NCBI GenBank assembly: GCA_964611435.1 | Contig: CAZSXT010000001.1 | Span: 1-64,000, forward strand | Direction: 5' to 3' | Source: JAYPHU01 sp964611435 | Lineage (GTDB): Bacteria; Pseudomonadota; Alphaproteobacteria; Rhodospirillales; UBA2165 | Length of the DNA: 64,000 nt | Shown: piece after piece, positions 43,245 through 52,072 of the stretch | How the letters are laid out: every line of letters starts with the position of its first letter | Position numbering within the stretch: position 1 is the stretch's first letter | The notes under the pieces: generated by a model | Seen by the model: the letters and a program-made list of their open reading frames with translations, nothing else | The model's database searches: none | Told to the model about the DNA's origin: nothing | Position numbers and translations under genes: made by a program

Positions 43245-43998
43245 ATTTTCGGAAACTACCGTCAACGGGGATCAACGTTCCGGTGATGTAGCGCGCGAGC
43301 GGTGAACTCAGGAATGCTGCCAACACGGCCATGTCTTCGGGCTCGCCCAGATAGCCGATGGGGATTTCCTCTTCAGCGTATTTGCGGCGACGTTCCTCGT
43401 CGTAGTTCTGCCGGATCTGCTCGCTCATGATTTTGCCGGGACCGAGGCAATTCACGGTGACCCCGTACTTGGAGACCTCGTTGGAGAGACCCTTGGACCA
43501 GGCATGAAGGGCGGCCTTCGCCGACATGGCGACATTGATCTTGCCCGGATGTTTTTCCGGTTCGTTCTTGCCGCTGATGGTGATAATCCGGCCCCATTCG
43601 CGCTCGATCATCTGCGCCAGGAGGGCGTGGCTTAGCCGGCGCTGGGTGTTGAAGTTCATGTCCATACCTTCGTCCCAGGTCGGAGCGTCCGCATAAAGCT
43701 CCACTTTGCGGCTGCCGCCGGCGGAATTGATCAGAATATCGACATGTCCAAGGGCGTCCATCGCCTTCGTCCCAAGGTTCTCCGGTCCGTCCGGGCTCAT
43801 AATGTCATGGGCGATCACGATGGGGCGGAGATGACCGGCGTCGGCGATTTCATTTGCAACGTCGTTCAGCAGTTCTTCCCGCCGGGCGGCAATGGCGGTC
43901 TGCACGCCCTCGGCGGCCAACGCCTTCGCGCAGGCCCGGCCGATGCCCTGACTGGCGCCGGTCACCAGCGCAGTTTTGCCGTTTAAGAGTAAGTCCAT
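43234..43998 (-). CDS. Short-chain dehydrogenase/reductase lacking the usual Tyr
   Basis: This 254-residue SDR has the nucleotide motif TGASQGIG (residues 13-20), NSAGG (91-95) and catalytic Ser142 and Lys161. In the YxxxK motif the Tyr position is Ala157 (NVAMSAK), so normal SDR chemistry is doubtful. The PG motif is present (LGPGKIMSEQIRQNY). It sits between the tautomerase-like and NTF2-like genes in one minus-strand unit. Confidence 0.85.
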   Translation of the reverse strand: MDLLLNGKTALVTGASQGIGRACAKALAAEGVQTAIAARREELLNDVANEIADAGHLRPIVIAHDIMSPDGPENLGTKAMDALGHVDILINSAGGSRKVELYADAPTWDEGMDMNFNTQRRLSHALLAQMIEREWGRIITISGKNEPEKHPGKINVAMSAKAALHAWSKGLSNEVSKYGVTVNCLGPGKIMSEQIRQNYDEERRRKYAEEEIPIGYLGEPEDMAVLAAFLSSPLARYITGTLIPVDGSFRKYAF

Positions 43999-44009
43999 AA
44001 TCTGTTCCT

Positions 44010-45101
44010 CTAGCCTGCCCAGACGTCCGACGGTACAAACACATTTCCTTCGAACAGCCAGCGCGCGGTCCGCAAAACCCCGCCATAAACAAAATCCAAG
44101 TCAGGTCCGTGTCCATCGACGCACAGCTCGACCTTCAGCTTGCCGGACGGATGTTCGATGACGATTGTTTCTTCGGCTGTGCGGTCAACGTTACTCAAAC
44201 CATCGGCGACCGTTCCCTCCATTACCGCACAGGTGGCGACGCACATGCCGCCGGTGACTGCGTGGGCCGCGTGGCAGCTGGTCGGCACGAAGTAGCGGGA
44301 TGTGATGCTGCCGCCGTCCACGGGTTCAGATAAAAGGCCGATCTTGGGGATGACCAGCTCGGACACGTCGCCAAGTCCCATGCGCCGGCCGGCCTCCTGG
44401 CGGATCGGTTCCATCCGCTCAAACAGCGCCCGGTTCGCGTCCAACTCGTCGCGGGTTTCGTGTCCCGTGATCCCCAGATCGGCGGCCCGCATCAGGACCA
44501 TGGGCATGGCCACATCCATGCAGGTAACCTCGATCCCGTCGATTTCTTCCTTTGCCTTGCCGGTGGGCAGCAGCTTGCCTGTCTTGGAACCGGCCACCCC
44601 CATGAACTTCAGCAAAATCGGCGCGGCCGTGCCGGGCACGCCGTCGATGGCGGCGTCGCCGTCGTAGTTCACTGCCCCGTCCGGGGTCTGGATCACCGCT
44701 TCGATGACCGAGTCCGTATTGACGTTGTAGATGGTGACCTCGGACGTCTCCCCCTGGATCGGCACCCAGCCTTTTTCGAGCGCATAGGGGGCGATCCCGG
44801 ACAACATATTCCCGCAGGACGGGTTGGTATCGACGAACGCCTTGTCGATGGAGACTTGCGCGAACAGATAATCGATGTCGATGCCGTCGCGCTTGGACTT
44901 GCTGACCATGGCGACTTTTGAAGTCAATGAATCCGCGCCGCCGATCCCGTCGATCTGGCGGATATCGGGTGAGCCCATGGCCGCCAGGAGAACATTGTTC
45001 CTCGTATCCTCGTCCGCCGGCAGGTCGGCCAGATCAAAGTAGGGGCCTTTGGACGTGCCGCCCCGCATCAGGACGCAAGGGATCGGTGTTTGCTTCGCCA
45101 T
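44010..45101 (-). CDS. PrpF-family isomerase, 4-oxalomesaconate tautomerase-like
   Basis: This 363-residue protein belongs to the PrpF/GalD diaminopimelate-epimerase fold, with IPCVLMRGGTSKGPYFDLAD, NPSCGNMLSGIAPYALEKGW and a long C-terminal domain. The Cys in SCGN is the typical catalytic residue. GalD homologues tautomerise 4-oxalomesaconate in gallate and protocatechuate 4,5-cleavage pathways. Together with the LigB-type dioxygenase next door this function is plausible. Confidence 0.82.
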   Translation of the reverse strand: MAKQTPIPCVLMRGGTSKGPYFDLADLPADEDTRNNVLLAAMGSPDIRQIDGIGGADSLTSKVAMVSKSKRDGIDIDYLFAQVSIDKAFVDTNPSCGNMLSGIAPYALEKGWVPIQGETSEVTIYNVNTDSVIEAVIQTPDGAVNYDGDAAIDGVPGTAAPILLKFMGVAGSKTGKLLPTGKAKEEIDGIEVTCMDVAMPMVLMRAADLGITGHETRDELDANRALFERMEPIRQEAGRRMGLGDVSELVIPKIGLLSEPVDGGSITSRYFVPTSCHAAHAVTGGMCVATCAVMEGTVADGLSNVDRTAEETIVIEHPSGKLKVELCVDGHGPDLDFVYGGVLRTARWLFEGNVFVPSDVWAG

Positions 45102-45222
45102 CGCACTTCTTCTTCCAATTGATTTTGCCTATTTTGCGGGAGCGGGCGAGGCAAGTCGAGCCGCTTGTGGGAGGGGCCGAATGCGCTTGACCCCGGATCG
45201 GCCGGCATGATCAGCTAAGGTC

Positions 45223-46293
45223 ATGGGCGAAATACTCGGCATCGGCACGACACACTATCCCGGCCTCACCGGCACGGACGAGGGCCTGTGTTCCATCTGG
45301 CAGCGGATCATCAACGCGCCGCGTATTGATCCAAAATGGAAGGACAAGGCCAACTGGCCCGACGGCATGGCCGAGGAAATCGGCGACGATATGGGCCTCA
45401 CTTCGGCCGGGGCATATCGGAAACGGATGTGGGAGAATTTCCGCAAGCAGCGCGCCATCATCGACGAATTCGCGCCCGACTTCATCGTCATCATAGCCGA
45501 TGACCAATATGAAAATTTCAAGGAAGACATCATCCCGCCGTTCTGCGTGTTCGGCCTGGACGACGACTTCGACCAGTATGTCTGGCGGCAGGGCGTCATG
45601 GCGCAAAAGCCCAACTATTGGGGCGAGCCCCGGGAAGAGCCGATCCACCTGCACGGCCACCGTGACGGGGCCAAATACATCACCGCCGGGCTGCTCAACC
45701 GCGGTATCTCCATGCCCTATGCTTACAAGCTGTTGCATTCAGACCTGCTGGCCCACGGTTTCAACTACACGGTCCTCTATATGGATGTGGACCGGCAGGG
45801 CTTCGGCCATCCGATTATCCCGCTACACGTGAACTGCTATGGCAGCTCGGTGATCAGCGCCAAAGGCGCCTTCGCCCATTTGTTCGAGGAGCCGGAGGAC
45901 AACGGCCTGCCCGACCCGCCGGGCCCGAACCCGGCGCTCTGTCATGAACTTGGCGTGAAGCTGGCCGAGACCTTGGCGGAGAGTCCCTACCGCAGCGTCA
46001 TCATGGCGTCTTCAAGCTGGTCTCACTGTTTCCTGTCGCCGAATACGGGCTATGTGGTGCCGGACTTTGAGTCCGACCGAAAGATGCTGACGGCGTTGAA
46101 GGATGGCGACTACGGCTTCTGGCGGGATCGCCAAATGGAAGAGGTAGAGGGCGCCGGGCACCACGAACTGTTGAACTGGCACGTCCTGGCCGGCGCCATG
46201 GACGCCCTCGACCGAAAGGCCGACATTATGGACTATGTGGAGACGTTTATTTTCCAATCCAACAAATGCTTCGCCGTCTTTCCGCCGAACTAG
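45223..46293 (+). CDS. LigB-type extradiol ring-cleavage dioxygenase
   Basis: This 356-residue protein is of the class III extradiol (LigB) superfamily. The N-terminal GIGTTHYPGLTG places His11 as a metal ligand, and FIVIIADDQYENF and SSSWSHCFLSPNT are family-like positions in the core. It probably opens a catechol- or gallate-type ring with Fe(II). No separate LigA-like small subunit is visible. It is divergent from the tautomerase-like gene, about 120 bp away. Confidence 0.78.
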   Translation: MGEILGIGTTHYPGLTGTDEGLCSIWQRIINAPRIDPKWKDKANWPDGMAEEIGDDMGLTSAGAYRKRMWENFRKQRAIIDEFAPDFIVIIADDQYENFKEDIIPPFCVFGLDDDFDQYVWRQGVMAQKPNYWGEPREEPIHLHGHRDGAKYITAGLLNRGISMPYAYKLLHSDLLAHGFNYTVLYMDVDRQGFGHPIIPLHVNCYGSSVISAKGAFAHLFEEPEDNGLPDPPGPNPALCHELGVKLAETLAESPYRSVIMASSSWSHCFLSPNTGYVVPDFESDRKMLTALKDGDYGFWRDRQMEEVEGAGHHELLNWHVLAGAMDALDRKADIMDYVETFIFQSNKCFAVFPPN

Positions 46294-46384
46294 GTCGAGG
46301 GTCTATTGTTGGCTGGCTAGTCTCTCCAGGGGTAGAATGCTTGATGCTGAAATTCTCAGTTAAAAAACTGGGTCAATTTGGTTC

Positions 46385-47416
46385 ATGAGATATTCCAGAC
46401 CGAAACGACGAGATGTGATCGCTTTCATTTTCATGCTCGTTGCATATATCAGCCCATTAAGTGGGTCCGCCAAAGATTGCCCAAAGTTTCCAGAGGTAAA
46501 GTGGTGGGGGGCGATTACCCACGACACGATTACCGAATACGTTGAACGGAAGAATGACGGCGATTGGCGGGCTTATATCACTCTTTGGGAAAGGCGCCTC
46601 GAGAATCTAGAAGAAATACACCAGAAAGGCTGGACGGCCACAATTGAGGGTGTTGCTCTCTCTGAGAGCCGGCGGCGGTACAAAGTGCGGCTGAACAACA
46701 AGGCGCTGGGCAACTACATTGAACGCGTTAAAGAGCGAATAGATATCCTTTACTGCCTAGCGAACTTGCCGAGGAAGGGTGATAAAACATTGATCGCCTC
46801 TCCGTTTGTTGAAGACTTTCCGAACCAAGGAGAAAAATTGGCTTCCGAGAAAAAATGCCTCGGGTGTCATTCGCCAGTTCAAACCAGAAAGCACAGTCAT
46901 ATCCCGACTTTGGCTGGCCAAAATATGCTGTACCTGCTCAAACAGCTTAAGGAGTTTCAGGAGAGCCGTGAAACGGGGAAATTGGAAAACAAACTCGCCA
47001 CCCGACATAGCGCCATCATGCAGTTTCCGGTGACTCGTTTGGCGGAGAAAGAAATTTGGTTGATTGCCGAATACTTTTCCAAGAACTCCAGCTGTAAGGA
47101 AGAGGATATTCAACCTTTCAAAATCCAACCTCCGAAAGAGTCTGATACGTGTATTACATGCCATGGACCGAAAGGGATCAGCCATTTCCCGGAAGTTCCC
47201 AATTTGGCAGGTCAAAATTTCGTATACCTGCAACGGCAACTTACAGCCTTCAAAGCCTCCATCGACGCCCAGGGAAATAGATCCTATGCCGAAGATAGCC
47301 TAAGCGACTTGCGCTACCACTACTACATGTCTCAACACTTGAAGGCATTGAGTGAGGAAACGATCGAGTCCTTGGCCCAGTACTACAATGGTCTCAGGTG
47401 CTTGCCTCAGAAATAA
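46385..47416 (+). CDS. Diheme c-type cytochrome with N-terminal CP-WW domain
   Basis: This 343-residue exported protein has an N-terminal hydrophobic segment (VIAFIFMLVAYISPLSGSA). A domain at residues 32-124 (CPKFPEVKWW ... LYCLA) is shared with the exported protein at 31 kb. Two cytochrome c domains follow, with heme motifs CLGCH (158-162) and CITCH (256-260); each contains the PxLAGQ(N) motif seen in c4-type cytochromes (IPTLAGQN, VPNLAGQN). Electron transfer in the periplasm is likely; the partner is unknown. Confidence 0.82.
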   Translation: MRYSRPKRRDVIAFIFMLVAYISPLSGSAKDCPKFPEVKWWGAITHDTITEYVERKNDGDWRAYITLWERRLENLEEIHQKGWTATIEGVALSESRRRYKVRLNNKALGNYIERVKERIDILYCLANLPRKGDKTLIASPFVEDFPNQGEKLASEKKCLGCHSPVQTRKHSHIPTLAGQNMLYLLKQLKEFQESRETGKLENKLATRHSAIMQFPVTRLAEKEIWLIAEYFSKNSSCKEEDIQPFKIQPPKESDTCITCHGPKGISHFPEVPNLAGQNFVYLQRQLTAFKASIDAQGNRSYAEDSLSDLRYHYYMSQHLKALSEETIESLAQYYNGLRCLPQK

Positions 47417-47467
47417 GGCAAGGGTCTCGCCATCGAAAACGAACAACGCGCAATAGCCGCGCAGACC

Positions 47468-49963
47468 TTGGCCGAGGAACAGCGCAATCGCGCACAGGTA
47501 AATCAGTCGCTTCTTTTATCCAGATCCGCTCAAACGCAATTGAGAGCCGGACGCCCGGTCGAAGCCGCCTTGCTGGCGCTCGAAGGGCTGCCCGACCCAG
47601 GGGCGAATGACCCGCTCTATCGAACGCGCCCACTCGTCGATCAGGCGCAGATCATCCTGCGCCAGGCGCGGCGCGCCATTCACGAAGAGGCGGTGTTGGC
47701 CGACTTGGGGGACGGCAGCGCTGAAATCGTGATCAATGACGCCAAGGGACTCGCTGTTTTAAGTCCTGCCAAAGCCAGGCGAGTGATGGTCGTCGATCTG
47801 GCGGAGAAATCCACACGATATGTTCTGCCGGTAGAATCGTTCCGGCAGGGGTTCGTTTTTTCCGGGGATGGAAATTTCTTAGCCACCTTCACCAAAAAAG
47901 GCGAACTGGTTGTCTATGAAACCGGCCAAGGAACCGAAGTCAGCAGATCATCAATTTCTTTCACCGCGAATAGATTACTCGCCTACGATCATGGCCGGCA
48001 GGCTGTCTTTATGACGTCAAACCAGGGGGCGGCCGTTCTGGATTTGGAATCCGGGCGGCACAACATGTTTGGCGCCGAGACAGCGGCGGTTAGCCCAGAC
48101 TTTTCTCGTTTGGCAGTCATCAACAAAGGCGTGCTTGAACTTCGTGATATGGGCACCGGGGAGTTGCTCGGTCAAAGCTCCCAGCGCTTAACGGGTCCAG
48201 TGAACGACGCGAACCGCTTGGTTTTCAGTCCCGATGGGTTATGGCTGGCTGTTGCCTCAGATTTATACACGTGGGTATTCCGGGGCGATACTGCTGCATT
48301 CGTTGGAAACACCGGGAAACGCAAGAAAAGTCAGCTTGCCATAGGTTTCAGCCCGGATAGCAGATGGCTGTATATTGGCGGCGCCGATGGGCAAATCATC
48401 ATCTACAATCCCTCGGAAAAGAAAATTGTCGTGCGCTACGAAGGCCACAAGGACTGGGTTTTTGATGCGGATATTGCGGAAAAATCCGATGGGGTGCTCA
48501 CCACCGGGTCCAACGGCGAAGTTCACTATTGGGACCCGGTGAAGGGGCAGGTGTTGTTAAAAGCCCACGGCCATCTAGGTATCGTGACCAAAGGGCGCTT
48601 ATTAGAGAAGCAGAATGCGTTTCTGACGGCATCTGCTGATGGAACCGTTCGATATTGGCGGCTGCCCCAGGCCAGTACCTCTCGGGAAAAGCTGGTGGAT
48701 GAGTTTAGGGAAGAGCCTGTTTACTCCCATACAGGACGCATGGTCGCTCTATCCGGCGCCGGCTTGTTTCACGTTTTCACCGGGGAGGCTGTGGTGCGCG
48801 CGCCGAGCAGCCGTTTGGGGCCGAGCTATATCGCTTTTTCATCGGATGACAATTTGGTGCTGGGGTTGCAAAGAAATTCGGACAACCTGACTCACAAAAA
48901 TATTTGCCTATATGAGAGCAAAACCGGCCAAGCAGCGCGTTGTTTCATCAAAACCACCAACGTTTGGTCCGCCAGTATGAATGCGGCCGCATCAATTGTT
49001 GCCGGTCACATTGTCATCAACCAAGAAAGTTTGATGATCAGCTTTGACGGCAAAACCGGAGAGGAGTTAGGCCGCTTTAATATTGCCGCAAAGGCTTTTG
49101 CCCCGGGTGATGTTGCGAACTTTTCCAAACCAATCGTTTCAACTAATGGCGACGCCATTTACGTCAATCATGTTGGTCGTGAAATTCTTGCATTAGCCCC
49201 CGATCTTTCACGGGAGCTAAGGCCGCGTATAAAGCACGGCCGGCAAGGGGCCTTGGAGCCACTCTTTATCCCCCAGGATGACAAAGTGGTTTTCTATTGG
49301 GCAAATGGCGACTTCGAGGTTTACGCGTTGTCGACCGGAAAGCTGGTTACTCAATTCAATATTGAAAGACAATCAAACGCCGACATTTCCGTGTCACCGT
49401 CGGGGAAATATATGGTTGTCCCGAAAGATCGGGGAAAACTGTTGCTGGTTGATAGTCAACGTGGGGATGTCGTTTTAGAGATGGCCCACCCGGGCGTCGA
49501 GAGCATTCAAGCGCCGATTTTCGATCATCGTGAAGACTATGTCATGGCGAGCCGCGATGGCGCCACAATGATCTGGGATATTAAATCCAAACGCAAAATC
49601 GAAACAGTAAAAATGGATTTTGGATCGGCTTATCCCTTCGTCTATGTGAAGGGATTTTCGGCAGACCGATCAGAGATCGTTACTTGGTCGTGGACCGATA
49701 TAAGACGCTGGGCGTTCCATCCGGATCCTTTGGCGCTCATTGCCGCCACGCAGAAACAGGCGCCAAGGTGTCTTTCGCAAAAACAGCGGGAACTCTTTTC
49801 ATTGCCGCCCGCACCGCCAAGATGGTGTATCACGGGCGCAGTATCGGCCAAGGACAACCCGTCTCCGGAAAACTGGAAACCCAAATGGCCGTATGCCGGC
49901 GCCGAATGGCGAGCCTGGCAACTTGCCAAAGACAAAGGTGAGCCAACGGCAATGCCTAAATAG
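47468..49963 (+). CDS. WD40-repeat protein, probably N-terminally truncated
   Basis: This 831-residue protein matches the C-terminal part of large bacterial WD40 proteins: first a coiled segment (SLLLSRSAQTQLRAGRPVEA, ALLALEGLPDP), then beta-propeller repeats such as GFSPDSRWLYIGGADGQIII and ITTGSN-like blades. In related proteins the coiled segment follows an effector domain and a membrane helix; here nothing precedes it. The only usual start is TTG at 47468 without a clear ribosome site. In-frame coding-like sequence continues upstream to the cytochrome stop at 47414-47416. It could be truncated, recoded or misread at its 5' end. Confidence 0.65.
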   Translation: MAEEQRNRAQVNQSLLLSRSAQTQLRAGRPVEAALLALEGLPDPGANDPLYRTRPLVDQAQIILRQARRAIHEEAVLADLGDGSAEIVINDAKGLAVLSPAKARRVMVVDLAEKSTRYVLPVESFRQGFVFSGDGNFLATFTKKGELVVYETGQGTEVSRSSISFTANRLLAYDHGRQAVFMTSNQGAAVLDLESGRHNMFGAETAAVSPDFSRLAVINKGVLELRDMGTGELLGQSSQRLTGPVNDANRLVFSPDGLWLAVASDLYTWVFRGDTAAFVGNTGKRKKSQLAIGFSPDSRWLYIGGADGQIIIYNPSEKKIVVRYEGHKDWVFDADIAEKSDGVLTTGSNGEVHYWDPVKGQVLLKAHGHLGIVTKGRLLEKQNAFLTASADGTVRYWRLPQASTSREKLVDEFREEPVYSHTGRMVALSGAGLFHVFTGEAVVRAPSSRLGPSYIAFSSDDNLVLGLQRNSDNLTHKNICLYESKTGQAARCFIKTTNVWSASMNAAASIVAGHIVINQESLMISFDGKTGEELGRFNIAAKAFAPGDVANFSKPIVSTNGDAIYVNHVGREILALAPDLSRELRPRIKHGRQGALEPLFIPQDDKVVFYWANGDFEVYALSTGKLVTQFNIERQSNADISVSPSGKYMVVPKDRGKLLLVDSQRGDVVLEMAHPGVESIQAPIFDHREDYVMASRDGATMIWDIKSKRKIETVKMDFGSAYPFVYVKGFSADRSEIVTWSWTDIRRWAFHPDPLALIAATQKQAPRCLSQKQRELFSLPPAPPRWCITGAVSAKDNPSPENWKPKWPYAGAEWRAWQLAKDKGEPTAMPK

Positions 49964-50112
49964 GTTTTAAAGCCATGCAAGGCGATTCGTGATTAAAGAC
50001 AACTGATTTGACGGCCGTTGCTGCATGCGACTTCCGGCGCCGAGAGAAAACTGTCTTCGGGGCGGCCCAAGAGTTCCAGCAGCGTTTCGTCTTTCCACAG
50101 AATTGACCTGGC

Positions 50113-50883
50113 TCACTCCTTCGCCGCTGGCGCTTCTTTGTCCGTCCGAATGCCCGCCAGATACCGAAAGTAAGCCTGCGCCCGGTTTTTGGAAGAGGCG
50201 ACGGAGGGCGCCATGAAGGCGTGCTCGATCTTTGAACGGACCAGCGCCGCGTAGCGCCAGATGTCGCCCGTCTCCCGCTCGATCAGATAATAGGACTGAA
50301 ACCCGCCGGGCTTGACCACGTCGAGGAACAGGACCGGAAATGCACTGATGTTGGTGCTGTTGAAACTGAGCCGATTGTCCGTCCGGTCACGGACATCGAT
50401 CCGGAAGGCCACCGGTCCGAGCGGATTATTCTCATCCTGCATGAAATGGATCGCGCGGCCGGTCCGGATGTCCGTGACGGTGAAGGCGGCCCGCGGGCCG
50501 TCAACATCGGCACCGGCGAGGCCCGTGGCGTCGGAAAAGAGCTGCCGCCATGCCTGGTTGGAGACCGACCAGTACTTAATTGTGGTCAGGTCCTGGAACC
50601 GGGCCAGCCGCCGTGCGATATCATCCGCCGACCCCGCATGGCGAAAACGGGCGGCGACGCGAATAAGGAAGTCGAACGGGCGTTTTTTCCAGCCCGTGCA
50701 GGCGGGCGGCGTCCACACTGCAATATCCTCGGTCTCCAAGATGTCGATCTTCAAGCCCAAACCGTCGCTGGAGGGTTGAGGCATTTCGGCCAAGGTGCAG
50801 GCAGGGCCAGTGCTCGCTTCTTGGGCCACGACCTCTTGAGAGACAATCAGGCCCAAAAATCCCGCTAGCAGGAAACGGATCAT
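50113..50883 (-). CDS. Exported protein of unknown function
   Basis: This 256-residue protein has a signal peptide (LLAGFLGLIVSQEVVAQ). It shows W- and Y-rich segments IKYWSVSNQAWRQLFSDATG and QSYYLIERETGDIWRYAALV, then a helical end. I do not recognise the family with confidence. It starts 3 bp after the stop-proximal end of the LuxR-type regulator gene, so both may be one transcript. Beyond its TGA, about 40 codons of coding-like sequence stay open in the same frame (see findings). Confidence 0.6.
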   Translation of the reverse strand: MIRFLLAGFLGLIVSQEVVAQEASTGPACTLAEMPQPSSDGLGLKIDILETEDIAVWTPPACTGWKKRPFDFLIRVAARFRHAGSADDIARRLARFQDLTTIKYWSVSNQAWRQLFSDATGLAGADVDGPRAAFTVTDIRTGRAIHFMQDENNPLGPVAFRIDVRDRTDNRLSFNSTNISAFPVLFLDVVKPGGFQSYYLIERETGDIWRYAALVRSKIEHAFMAPSVASSKNRAQAYFRYLAGIRTDKEAPAAKE

Positions 50884-50886
50884 GCT

Positions 50887-51531
50887 CTAATTCACGATCC
50901 CTTCGCGGAGGGCGTACGCGGTGACCTCCGCAGTATTGTGGAGGTTCAGCTTGCGCATCAGGTTCGACCGGTGGGTCTCGACCGTCTTGATGCCGATGCT
51001 CAGCCGTTCGGCGATATCCTGATTGGTGTTGCCCTTGGCGATGAGTTGCATCACCTCTCGCTCCCGTGGGGTCAGCTTAGCCAGGGACTCGTCTTCGAAG
51101 TCGTCCTCCATGGCCTGGGCAATCTTATCCATGTCGAACATCTTATCGAGATAGGTCTTGCCCTCCGCAACCGTCAGGATGGCGTTTTCCAGCTCCGCCG
51201 GATTGGCGGTTTTGATGATATAGCCGTCGGCGCCAGCTCGCATGGCGGCAGCTACCCGGCGCTCAGTATCATCCACGGTGAGCATCAGGATGCGTGTTTC
51301 CGAAAACTTGGCTTTGATCTCACGGGTCACATCAATGCCGCTCATATCCGGCAGGGAGATATCCATCAAAATGACGTCCGGCCGTTCCAAATCGGTTTGG
51401 CGGAGCGCCATGGCCCCATTGCGCGCGCCGCGCGCCACGAGTTCGAAATGGTCCGAGCGGCCCACCAAGGCGCTGACGCCTTCACGAATCAGTTCCTGAT
51501 CCTCCACCACCAGAATTCGGATAGTTTTCAT
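50887..51531 (-). CDS. LuxR-type response regulator (NarL/FixJ family)
   Basis: This 214-residue regulator has a receiver domain with acidic residues near Glu10-Asp11, phosphoacceptor Asp57 (ILMDISLPDMSG) and Lys in YIIKTAN. The C-terminal LuxR helix-turn-helix reads LTPREREVMQLIAKGNTNQD and KTVETHRSNLMRKLNL. It is the likely DNA-binding output of the hybrid kinase encoded just upstream, which is interrupted. Confidence 0.92.
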   Translation of the reverse strand: MKTIRILVVEDQELIREGVSALVGRSDHFELVARGARNGAMALRQTDLERPDVILMDISLPDMSGIDVTREIKAKFSETRILMLTVDDTERRVAAAMRAGADGYIIKTANPAELENAILTVAEGKTYLDKMFDMDKIAQAMEDDFEDESLAKLTPREREVMQLIAKGNTNQDIAERLSIGIKTVETHRSNLMRKLNLHNTAEVTAYALREGIVN

Positions 51532-51559
51532 CTCGCCTTTCCCTCAGCGGTTATTTTTT

Positions 51560-52072
51560 CTAACCGTCTTTATCGGTGTCCAAAGTATCCTCTGCGTTCC
51601 CGGACTGCAATTGCACTTCCGCCGCAGCAATTCCCTGACGGATAGCCTCTGGATCCTTCGATTGGCTGGCGGTTTGGATGTCGCCCATGATCATGGACAG
51701 CTCCGGCAGGCCGAACACGGCGCAATAGCCCTTGGCGGCATGAGCCATTTCGTCGATCTCCGCATAATTCTCCTCGGAAACGCGCCGCGCCATGGACTTT
51801 AGATCGGCTGTCAGCCGGATTGCTACTTTAGGCAACATGGAACTGAGCGCCGGATCTAGGTTTTCCGATGGCTCACCAGTTGAAATCCCAGTCTGGCGGT
51901 CCGTCTCCACCCCAATATACGACGCCACCATCCGTACCAGTTCGGCCCGGCGCAGGGGCTTGACCATAAACGCCGAGCAGCCGGCATCGAAGGCCTTGGC
52001 CCGCTCGTCATGCTCGGCAGCGGCGGTGAGGATGATAATAGGTACTTTGCGCCGATGGCGTTCTATCTCGAA
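51560..52072 (-). pseudogene. Detached 3' part of the hybrid kinase (receiver end plus Hpt domain)
   Basis: This stretch continues in the same frame as the kinase gene after its TAA (52073-52075). It reads as the missing second half of the receiver: FEIERHRRKVPIIILTA, then CSAFMVKPLRR with the receiver Lys. A histidine-phosphotransfer domain follows, with IDEMAHAAKGYCAVFG. The open part from the first ATG (51967) would be 135 residues and lack a working receiver. A single stop codon separates the two parts, so this is either a recent nonsense mutation, a sequence error or a recoded stop. Confidence 0.75.
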
